Assembly (NCBI GenBank): GCA_026985735.1
Contig: JALSPW010000198.1
Coordinates: 1 to 33,831, forward strand
Direction of reading: 5' to 3'
DNA: 33,831 nt
Source: Saprospiraceae bacterium
GTDB lineage: Bacteria; Bacteroidota; Bacteroidia; Chitinophagales; Saprospiraceae
Translations under genes and position numbers: made by a program
Notes under the pieces: model-generated
What the model was told of the DNA's origin: nothing
Database searches by the model: none
The model's input: the letters and a program-made list of their open reading frames with translations, nothing else
Part shown: positions 6,844 to 15,200 of the stretch, piece after piece
Layout of the letters: each line of letters opens with the position of its first letter
How positions within the stretch are numbered: the stretch's first letter is position 1

Positions 6844-8448
6844 TTAGATTAATGTCAATTCATTATATGGTAATCTATCCGGATAATCCGTATTAAAATT
6901 GAGCCCGCGGCTTTCATGCCTCAATTGAGATGATTTAGTAACAAGATATCCAATTGTTATCAAATTCCTCAATTCACAAAGCTGTTGAGACAAAATACTT
7001 GTTTTATACAATTCCTCGGTTTCCCGATAATAAAGAAGTATTCTGTTCATGGCTCTTTGAAGTCTGATATTGTTTCTTACTATTCCCACATAACTTCCCA
7101 TGACATCTCTTATTTCCTTTAATGATTGAGTAATCAAAATCATTTCTTCAGGCTCACTTGTTCCGGTAGTATCCCATTCCGGCACATCTTTATTGATAGA
7201 AATATCATCAATAACTTTATCAATGTCCAAATGTATATTGTGCGCATAAACCAATCCTTCGAGCAATGAATTGGAAGCCAATCTATTGGCTCCATGCAAT
7301 CCCGAATATGTAACTTCACCCCCGGCATATAGATTTTTTATTGAACTTTTGCCGTCTTTATCCACAACTACACCACCGCAGAAATAATGACAAGCCGGAG
7401 CCACCGGAATCATTTCCTCCATCGGATCTATTCCTATGCTCAGACATTTATTATAGATATTAGGAAAGTGCTTGATAAAATCTTGTTTCTCTATATGCCT
7501 TACATCGAGATAGACATGGTCGGTACCTTTTATCTTCATCTCTTTATCAATAGCCCTGGCAACAATGTCCCTTGGAGCAAGGGAACCTCTTTTATCATAT
7601 TTATGCATAAATTCCTCTCCGTCTTTATGCTTTAAAATACCACCGTGACCTCTTACCGCTTCCGATATTAAAAAATTGGGACTTTCGTCTTTTTGATCAT
7701 ATAATGCCGTAGGATGAAATTGAACAAATTCCATATTTGCTATTCTCCCTTTTGCCCTATATACCATAGCAATACCGTCTCCCGTTGCAACTTTAGGATT
7801 TGTTGTTATTCTGTACAATTGCCCTGAACCTCCGGTAGCGAGAACCGTAACTTTTGACAAAATGGTTTCCGTAGTAAAATTATTTTTATTTAAAACATAA
7901 GCACCATAGCATTCTATATTTGGGGTTATTTTAGTTATTACTTTTCCCAAATGATGTTGCGTGATCAATTCAAGTGCAAAATAATTCTCAAAAATCTCTA
8001 TATTATCAAGGTTTTTCACCCTTTCAATCAATGCTCTTTCCACTTCCCAACCGGTAATATCCTTATAGTGCAATACCCTGTTTTCGGAATGTCCACCTTC
8101 TCGCCCCAATTCATATTCTCCATTATTTTTTTTATCAAATCTTGCACCCCATTCTATCAATTCTTTTACGCGTGCAGGCCCTTCTGATATCACCATTTTC
8201 ACAGTTTCTTCATCATTCAGTTCATCGCCGGCATCCATGGTATCTTCAATATGTTTTTCAAAATTATCATTGATTAGATTCCAAACGGTAGCAATACCAC
8301 CCTGCGCATATTTAGTGTTGCTTTCTTCAATATTATTCTTTGTTACAATAATTATTTTCAAATCAGGACGTTTTTCAGCCATTTTTATAGCAAAAGTAAG
8401 ACCTGCAACTCCCGACCCGATTACCAAAATATCTGTTGATTTTTTCAT
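6844..8448 (-). CDS. nadB: L-aspartate oxidase (NadB)
   Basis: FAD-dependent oxidation of L-aspartate to iminoaspartate, the first step of de novo NAD synthesis. Starting at 8448 gives 534 residues, usual for NadB, beginning MKKSTDILVIGSGVAGL with the FAD-binding GxGxxG. A longer frame opens at 8541, but a good promoter lies inside it (8468-8497), which favours the shorter start. Other family motifs are NTKYAQGGIATVW, GREGGHSENRVLH, EFVQFHPTALY, EAVRGHGG, RDIVARAID and the C-terminal FAD-domain segment YAGGEVTYSGLHGANRLASN. The C-terminal helical domain is complete. nadA and nadC are not adjacent. The gene lies behind the ammonia-lyase gene on the same strand, but its own promoter suggests independent expression. 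Confidence 0.95.
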   Translation of the reverse strand: MKKSTDILVIGSGVAGLTFAIKMAEKRPDLKIIIVTKNNIEESNTKYAQGGIATVWNLINDNFEKHIEDTMDAGDELNDEETVKMVISEGPARVKELIEWGARFDKKNNGEYELGREGGHSENRVLHYKDITGWEVERALIERVKNLDNIEIFENYFALELITQHHLGKVITKITPNIECYGAYVLNKNNFTTETILSKVTVLATGGSGQLYRITTNPKVATGDGIAMVYRAKGRIANMEFVQFHPTALYDQKDESPNFLISEAVRGHGGILKHKDGEEFMHKYDKRGSLAPRDIVARAIDKEMKIKGTDHVYLDVRHIEKQDFIKHFPNIYNKCLSIGIDPMEEMIPVAPACHYFCGGVVVDKDGKSSIKNLYAGGEVTYSGLHGANRLASNSLLEGLVYAHNIHLDIDKVIDDISINKDVPEWDTTGTSEPEEMILITQSLKEIRDVMGSYVGIVRNNIRLQRAMNRILLYYRETEELYKTSILSQQLCELRNLITIGYLVTKSSQLRHESRGLNFNTDYPDRLPYNELTLI

Positions 8449-8467
8449 TGTGAGTATTTTTTTTTTG

Positions 8468-8497
8468 CAAATGTACATTAAAATTATAAAAACACAA
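8468..8497 (-). promoter_or_regulatory. nadB promoter (Bacteroidota -33/-7 type)
   Basis: On the minus strand TTG (8495-8497) and TACATTTG (8468-8475) are separated by 19 bases, fitting TTG-N19/20-TAnnTTTG. The transcript would start about 13 bases before the ATG at 8448. Confidence 0.6.
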
Positions 8498-8572
8498 TCG
8501 ATTAGTTTATTTTGTATTAACGGTAAAAAGGGAGTTATCAAAATAGAATGACACTAACTGTAAATTTTGAAC

Positions 8573-10105
8573 TTACTCCAAACTACCTACTTCTTTTTCT
8601 ACGCCTTTTAGTATTTCACAGGATTTCACCAATTCTTTCATTGTATTATGATCATTATATAGAGGTCGGTCCACCTCAAGAAAATCAATATGTTTTCGTA
8701 TGATATTATATGCTTTTTGAACACCTTTTCCAAAGCGGTACTCATTTTTCCTAAAATCCAAAGCTTGAGCAGCTACCATAAATTCAATTCCCAATATTCC
8801 ATAAGCATTATCAAGTATCTGAAAATTCTTAATTGCAGTATTCATCCCCATAGAAACAAAATCTTCCTGGTCTGCAGCAGCAGGGATGGATTGAATCGAT
8901 GCAGGTGTTGACAATATCTTCTGCTCTACTATCTGCATATCTGCAGTATATTGACTAAGCATCATACCTGACATCAAACCAGGATTTTTGGATAAAAAAG
9001 GAGGTAGCCCGACACTCAATGCCGGATTATTCAATCTGTTCATTCTCCTTTCCGATATAATACTGACCATTGTTATAACCTGACCTGCCATCTCCATCGG
9101 AACGGATACCGGTGTACCTTGAAAATTAGCCCCCGAGAGAGCAAGATTTAGTTCAGGAAAGAAAACAGGATTATCCCCTACCCCATTCAATTCAATCTCA
9201 ACCTGTGATTTGGCCCATCGTAAAGCATCATGAGCTGCTCCTATTACTTGAGGTGTTGAACGCATTGAATATGCATCCTGAACTTTACAGGCAACTTTAC
9301 CTTCTTTGAGATCCCCACCCGACACACATTTATTTATTGCATTTGCACTTCGTACAGCCCCTGCAAATCCTCTCGCTTCATGCAACAATGCAGTGTAAGG
9401 CTTCATATTGGCTTTTAGTGCTTCAAGAGACATTGCAGCTGCTATTTCAGCTTGTTTCAACCATTTGTTTGCATCGTAAAGAAATATTGCACTCATTGCC
9501 GTTAGAACATTGGAGCCGTTAATAATAGCAAGACCGTCACGCGCTTTTAATCCCGGAATTGAAATACCGGCTCTGTCCATTGCTATCCGCCCATCCAGTA
9601 ATTCCCCTTTGTAAAAGGCTTTACCCTCACCCATCATCAATAATGCTATCTGTGACATGGGAGCCAAATCCCCACTGGCCCCAACAGAGCCTTTTCTACA
9701 AACATACGGTGTCACACCCTTATTCAGCATTTCAATCAATGTTTTTGTTATCACGGGTCTCACTCCCGAATTGCCATGAGCATGTACATTTATCCTGCCC
9801 AGCATAGCAGCTCTTACCCACTCGACCGGCATCGCATCTCCTATACCGGCAGCATGATTATATATAAGGTATTTTTGAAACTCTTTTACCTGTTCGTCCG
9901 AAAGCACAACTTCCGAAAACTCTCCAATACCGGTATTCACACCATACATTATCTCGTGATTATTGATTTTTTTCTCAAGCATTGCCCTGCAGACTTTTAT
10001 CCTCTCCAAAGCAGCATCTGACAACTCAACCAGTTGATTGTATCTTGCGACATTTACCATATCTTCAATAGTCAAACCTGAACCCTTTATTATATATGTA
10101 TCCAT
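8573..10105 (-). CDS. hutH: MIO-dependent aromatic amino acid ammonia-lyase, probably histidine ammonia-lyase
   Basis: A 510-residue member of the HAL/PAL/TAL family. These enzymes remove ammonia using the MIO cofactor formed from Ala-Ser-Gly, here A143-S144-G145 in SVGASGDLAPMSQ. The start at 10105 (MDTYIIKGSGLT) matches family N-termini. The catalytic Tyr is Y54 (MYGVNTGIG), and R282 lies in AYSMRSTPQVIGAA. H84 (in IYNHAAGIG) and E414 (in ADQEDFVSMG) match the substrate-binding His and Glu of bacterial HAL and favour histidine. However, the usual HAL 'SH' is 'NH', QEDH is QEDF, and NFQGTP (327-332) is the form seen in phenylalanine ammonia-lyases. No hutU, hutI or formiminotransferase gene is nearby. 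The family is certain; the substrate is not. Urocanate, cinnamate or coumarate are all possible products. Confidence 0.85.
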   Translation of the reverse strand: MDTYIIKGSGLTIEDMVNVARYNQLVELSDAALERIKVCRAMLEKKINNHEIMYGVNTGIGEFSEVVLSDEQVKEFQKYLIYNHAAGIGDAMPVEWVRAAMLGRINVHAHGNSGVRPVITKTLIEMLNKGVTPYVCRKGSVGASGDLAPMSQIALLMMGEGKAFYKGELLDGRIAMDRAGISIPGLKARDGLAIINGSNVLTAMSAIFLYDANKWLKQAEIAAAMSLEALKANMKPYTALLHEARGFAGAVRSANAINKCVSGGDLKEGKVACKVQDAYSMRSTPQVIGAAHDALRWAKSQVEIELNGVGDNPVFFPELNLALSGANFQGTPVSVPMEMAGQVITMVSIISERRMNRLNNPALSVGLPPFLSKNPGLMSGMMLSQYTADMQIVEQKILSTPASIQSIPAAADQEDFVSMGMNTAIKNFQILDNAYGILGIEFMVAAQALDFRKNEYRFGKGVQKAYNIIRKHIDFLEVDRPLYNDHNTMKELVKSCEILKGVEKEVGSLE

Positions 10106-10380
10106 TATTAATGATTTTATTAAAATAAATGAAAAAAATGAAAAAAACAATCAATGAAATGAGCAGCAATGCTCACCTTATTAATTATAACAACTATACA
10201 GGTGAAATAATCTTATGACAAAATGATTATACCTGAATAGTTTATATCTTAAAACAAAGGCTTGTTCTATTGAGTTTTATTTTGAATTCAAGATTTCTGT
10301 TAAACATATTATAAGTAACAATTTGTTTTCAACCCGTAAAGTTATAAAAATTTCATTATAATTTCATTAAAACTAATAAT

Positions 10381-10416
10381 TTTTATAATCAGCATATCGG
10401 CAGCAGTTTGGTATGA
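10381..10416 (+). repeat. 36-bp dispersed repeat, copy A
   Basis: TTTTATAATCAGCATAT is followed by a variable middle and TTTGGTAT. It matches 29695-29730 at about 29 of 36 positions, including the first 17 exactly. Confidence 0.55.
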
Positions 10417-10523
10417 AGCACTTCAGACCAAGTACCTCTAATGACAGATTACAAAAAAAGTTCAAAGGACAAAGTTACAAAAAACAGACGAATCTGCGAA
10501 TGAAGTGAAGCCGTTATAAGCTT

Positions 10524-10560
10524 GCTTTGAAGTCAGGCTACCTCATGCTTTCAAGTTCTA
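10524..10560 (-). repeat. 37-bp dispersed repeat, copy B (inverted)
   Basis: The reverse complement matches 3054-3090 at 34 of 37 positions. Neither copy is within a coding region. Confidence 0.75.
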
Positions 10561-10657
10561 ACTGTAATTATCGAAAAATAGAATCATTTAATAACTTTTG
10601 GGCGCCTTAATCCCCTACGGATCAGTTGTTCTGAAAATCATCAAAATTTAAATATAA

Positions 10658-11218
10658 TCAATCGTAATACAACAATAAAAACAAAATGGGAATGATTATT
10701 CCAAGAATGGTATATATCAATCCCCGACCTGTAATACTGTTTTTCCCTTTCACAATAAAAATTCCCGTAATTGCAATTATAATCAAGCCGGCAGCAAAAA
10801 AATCAGAAAACCACAACCACCATTTGCCCGGATTGTAATGCAAATAATTGACAGCATGAAATACAGGACGACGCTTCCACTTTTCATATAATACATCTCC
10901 TGACGGGAAAATAACAAAATTACCTTTTTTTAAAAACACCTTTACCGCACCATTTCTTTTTTTTATATGTTTTTTATAATTCTTTTGCTCTCCAAAAACA
11001 TCAATTATTTTCAATACATCCTCTTTTTTACTCAAATCATACGAAGATATATCCAAATGTATTTTATTATTGATTTTGGCATAACTTGGATCCCAATCAT
11101 TCAAATGGTTCAGAGCAATACCGGAAAGCGAATAGATAATAGTCATACCAAATAAAAAATACCCTACATCCCGGTGAATCACTCTGAACCACCAACGCCA
11201 TTTTTTCTTTTTCCCCAT
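10658..11218 (-). CDS. PepSY-associated transmembrane protein
   Basis: A 186-residue inner-membrane protein of the PepSY-TM type. The N-terminus KKWRWWFRVIHRDVGYF enters a first membrane helix (about 18-38) that ends SGIALNHLNDW. A periplasmic section of about 100 residues follows (KNYKKHIKKRNGAVKVFLKK...), then WWLWFSDFFAAGLIIIAITG, and two closely spaced C-terminal helices (about 137-157 and 163-184). Relatives act with TonB receptors or in siderophore or metal reduction. The conserved His residues (H15 and H38) in or next to the first helix are of the kind that can bind haem. It starts 9 bases after the OB-fold-like gene ends, so the two are almost certainly one operon. Exact function is unknown. 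Confidence 0.8.
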   Translation of the reverse strand: MGKKKKWRWWFRVIHRDVGYFLFGMTIIYSLSGIALNHLNDWDPSYAKINNKIHLDISSYDLSKKEDVLKIIDVFGEQKNYKKHIKKRNGAVKVFLKKGNFVIFPSGDVLYEKWKRRPVFHAVNYLHYNPGKWWLWFSDFFAAGLIIIAITGIFIVKGKNSITGRGLIYTILGIIIPILFLLLYYD

Positions 11219-11227
11219 ATAACAACT

Positions 11228-11722
11228 TTATTTCACTACCTCATATTCAATTCCATCCATTGAAAAAAAAGATAGATACCCTTTATCGCTTTCTTTTATC
11301 TTTTTTCTCAAATCTGCAATTTTAGCCATATCTTCTTTATACTCCGGATCCTCAGCTTTATGATGCCCTTTAACTTCCTCTTCCCAGTTTAATAGATACG
11401 CTTCATCGACACGCAATTCCTTAACAGTCCCCAATACATGTATTACCTCCCCTTCAATGCTCTTATCAAACTTTGAAATTTTGTCCCCGGCCATTATTTT
11501 AAGACTAGCTTCACCATCATCACTGACAATTACTACTTTTTTACCTCCATGTTTGCATACATGATCGACAGTACCGGATACATATATGGTTTTACCAACA
11601 AAATTATCAGCTTTACCTTGAAAATCTTCAACGGAGATAACAGTTTTATCAACTGAATTATCTTGTGCTGTTAATCCGAAAAAACCTAAAGTAATAAACA
11701 TAAATAAAAAATAATACTTCAT
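11228..11722 (-). CDS. Periplasmic OB-fold-like protein with His-x-Cys-x-His motif
   Basis: A 164-residue exported protein with signal peptide MKYYFLFMFITLGFFGLTAQ. Residues about 30-112 fit an OB-type barrel: GKTIYVSGTVDHVCKHGGKK, then VVIVSDDGEASLKIM and GEVIHVLGTVKELRVDEAYL. The motif H54-x-C56-x-H58, with H120-H121 in the tail, is a plausible metal or haem ligand set. The C-terminal section (about 123-164) is charged and helical. It is the first gene of a two-gene operon with a PepSY-type membrane protein 9 bases downstream. The pairing suggests a periplasmic partner in metal or electron handling. This is inference; I do not recognise a characterised homologue. DUF4920-like proteins are a possible relative. 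Confidence 0.75.
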   Translation of the reverse strand: MKYYFLFMFITLGFFGLTAQDNSVDKTVISVEDFQGKADNFVGKTIYVSGTVDHVCKHGGKKVVIVSDDGEASLKIMAGDKISKFDKSIEGEVIHVLGTVKELRVDEAYLLNWEEEVKGHHKAEDPEYKEDMAKIADLRKKIKESDKGYLSFFSMDGIEYEVVK

Positions 11723-12299
11723 ACTTTAATTTTTAATTAGAAAATATAATACAACATTGCGAAAATATCCAATTATGTATTATCAACATAATAAAATTAA
11801 TAAAACCGTAAATTTAAATAGTAATACATAATAAATCTGAATAAAGAATCAATTTTATAACTCTTCGGGTAAAATACTTTTCAGATAAAAAAATTCTACT
11901 TCTATTTAAATTTTAATTATTTTATGACAAACACTTATTATTGTCAAAATAAATTTTTCATGCAACCAAACTAACTTAATAATTAATATATTTTCATTTT
12001 TTTTAATGTTTTTCAAACAATTACACAATATATTATTTTTTTTTGCAATTTATAACCATTTTATTTGCATAATTAAAATATATTACTTTATTTTGCAATA
12101 TGAAATGATTTAATAATATGAATCATCTCTGGCCGGACACCATATTATATATAGTTTCTGTCTATAAATGGTCAAAGCAAAACCTGATGCAAACTCGTTA
12201 AATCCAACCTGTGAGTTTATTGCCAAAGCGGCGATATGATAATACTAATATTAATTTACAATACAATTAACTTATTTTTTAACTTAAATTTTTATTCCT
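11723..12299. other. Divergent intergenic region before the large secreted protein
   Basis: AT-rich, between two divergent genes, so both promoters should lie here, but I see no exact TAnnTTTG with a well-spaced TTG for either. It contains a single arm of the TGTCTGTC palindrome family (12152-12168) and a phrase around 11868-11892 that resembles 6521-6546. The GC content rises between about 12130 and 12240 without an open frame. Confidence 0.45.
12152..12168. repeat. TGTCTGTC-family repeat, single arm
   Basis: TAGTTTCTGTCTATAAA matches the left arm of the palindrome at 16846-16898 with two differences. No second arm is found nearby. Confidence 0.55.
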
Positions 12300-15200
12300 A
12301 TGAAGAAATTTATTCAATCAAGAAATTTTTGGGAAAATTCAAAAATACATCTAACAATATTTTTGTTTTTTCTGGCGCTGCTGGCAATTAATACCGCAGC
12401 AAATGCGCAGTGTACATTAAATGCAGAAAATTCTGTCAATGTTTTTGTTGATGAGAATTGTGAAGGTAATTTGGATTACACTGCTCTACTTACAGACGAC
12501 GGTGCTGCTTGCAGCAATAATGCAAATTATTATATAGTTTATCTATATGATGAAAATCTCGTTGAAATCGCAAATGGTACAGGCTCCGTAATAATCCCTG
12601 CAGGTAATGTAGGCAATACATTGTACGGAGTAGTAGAATATAATCCAACGGGTAACAAAACGGATTATATTCCCTTACAAATTTTTGACAACATCAAGCC
12701 TACTATTGGTTGCTATGAGAAATCAACTGGTTTTGACGGTGAATTGACCGGTGGAGATCCAACTTACACCAGATCGTCGAGTAATCATCCTTCAAATTCG
12801 ACACAATGTAGTACAAACGGCACTGCCGGTGTATATTATAATGTTTTTGAGTTTACGATAGACCAGGCGGATAATTATACTTTTAGCCTGACAAACACCA
12901 ATGCGAACAACATGCAATTTTTTGTCGCATTGTATGAAGGCGATTTTGACCCAAATAATGTATGTGAGAATTTTTTATATGATGATTATGAAAACTCTGC
13001 CAATGCAGGCGTTAATATTCCTATAAATCTAAGTCTGGTACATGGAAAATACTTTTTGGTAACTACCACTGTGGGAGCCGGAGCTGTAGGAACATACTCC
13101 TGGGCATTTACATCAACTAATGGTGGGAATATTTATGCAAAAAAAGATGTTTGTGACTTTAATTTATATTGTTATGAAAAAATTGATAGCAATGTCTTTG
13201 TTTTCGGTAATGATAATTGCAATAATCCAACGGAAATTATTGTAACAAATGAAGTTGTAACAGAAAATGACTGCAATGGAAATTTACCTGATACCGTTTT
13301 TAGAAAAATAGAAAGGACTTACGTAGCTAAAGATGCAAGTAATAATCTATCTGATCCGTTGACAGTTAATATATATATAGACAGAATGCCGAATTCTGTT
13401 TTTTATACCAGTATTCATTTTCCTGAAGACCTACTGGTAACCACACAAAATCCAATATCCTGTGATGCAACTTATCCATTGGATGTTGACGGACAACCTT
13501 CTCCCGATTATACGGGATGGCCATATTTACTAATCGGAAATGATACAACTTATATAAAACCGGGTTCGGATTTTGGTTGTGGAATGACCGTTACTTACAA
13601 TGATTATATACCGACTCCTACACAATGTAGAAAACAAATTGTCAGAGGATGGGAAATTCATGAAGTACTTTGTGATTACCCCCCTCGTATATTGGGCAAT
13701 ATTCAAACTATTGAAATAGCCGACACAACCGCACCTGTAGTGACATGTCCACCAAGTGAAACAGTTAATACAAACCAATTCAATTGTTTTGACACTTATA
13801 CTTTTCCTGTTCCAACAGTGACTGACAATTGTCAATCCGAATGGGATTGGGATATTTTAATTAAAAACAACAGCAATTTCCCACAAACATTTATAGACAA
13901 TGCAATAGCAGGACAGACAAACATTAAAGATCTTCCTGTTGACACTAATCATATTACTTATACATTGACTGATGCTTGTGGAAATAAAAGCCAATGCACC
14001 TTTGATGTTATAGTTGAAGATAAAGTTGAGCCAGTGGCGGTATGCCAAACTTTCACTACTGTATCATTTACTTATGATGGAGAAGCACAATTACCGGCTT
14101 ATGCCGTAAATAGCGGAAGCTATGACAATTGCAGCGTGGTAAGTCTTCAGATAAAAAGAATGGAAACCAATGATGCTTTTGCAGATTATGTGACTTATGA
14201 CTGTAGCGATATAGCTGGACAACCATGGATGGTAATCCTTGAAGTAACAGATGCTGCAGGAAATAAAGGTCAATGTATGGTAAGTGTGGAATTGCAAGAC
14301 AAACTACCTCCTACAATCACTTGTCCGGACAATCAAACTGTGGAATGCGATTATATTTACGAACCCGATAGTCTTACCAAATATTTTGGTTGGCCTACTG
14401 CTCATGACAATTGTCATTTTGTAATTACTACGGATTCTACGACTGTTGAAAATGCATGTTATGACAATCCCGTAAAAGTAATAACGAGAAACTTTACAGC
14501 TACCGATGATGGAGGAAGAACTGCAAATTGTACTCAAACCATAGAGTTTCACCACACAAATTATTTTGGTTATGACGGATCATTCACTAATGATAATGCT
14601 ATGGGTGCCATTGATTGGCCGGATGATGTATATATCACTGATTGCATTGATCCCAATACTGCAAACAATTCCAATAGCCAACTAAATCCTGCTCAATCAG
14701 GCTGGCCTGTATTAAGCGAATATTCATGTGATCAGGTTGGTTATACATACAGTGATTTTCTGGCTATTGACAACGATAATAACTGGGACAATAATGAAGC
14801 TTGTTTCAAAATAATAAGGACATGGACAGTTATTGATGATTGTCATAAAGTAAACGGTTCATTTGCAAAATGGAGTTATGACCAGGTTATTTATGTAACT
14901 AATAATGTTGATCCTGTTATTACCGGAGTTCCTGATACAACCACAGTAGTCTGCACATTTGACTCTACATGTACCGGTGGATTCATTCAATTGGCCTATA
15001 CCAGTTCGGATGATTGTACTCAGGATGAAGATTTAAGATGGAAATATTACTTGGATTATAACAATGATAATGCTGTAGGAGTTTGGGATTTTAATTCAGC
15101 TATTTTTAGTGGAAATACATTAGATGCAAGTGGAGATTATCCGATTGGTACACATAAGATTCTATGGCAAGTTTGGGATCAATGTGGAAATAGTGTTGTT

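Larger units (their letters stand above)
10106..10657. other. Intergenic region between the ammonia-lyase gene and the PepSY gene
   Basis: No coding frame is supported. It holds a 6-bp stem (TGAGCA/TGCTCA, about 10159-10174) in the likely leader of the ammonia-lyase gene, a dispersed element at 10381-10416, a purine-rich AAGTTCAAAGGACAAAG tract (reverse orientation of the TTTGAACTT family, about 10448-10475) and the inverted copy of the 37-bp repeat (10524-10560). I could not find a convincing promoter for the lyase gene. Confidence 0.5.

Noticed and set aside
8449-8541. Longer NadB start at 8541
   Set aside because: A good promoter lies within this stretch, and the added residues do not match NadB N-termini; 8448 is preferred.
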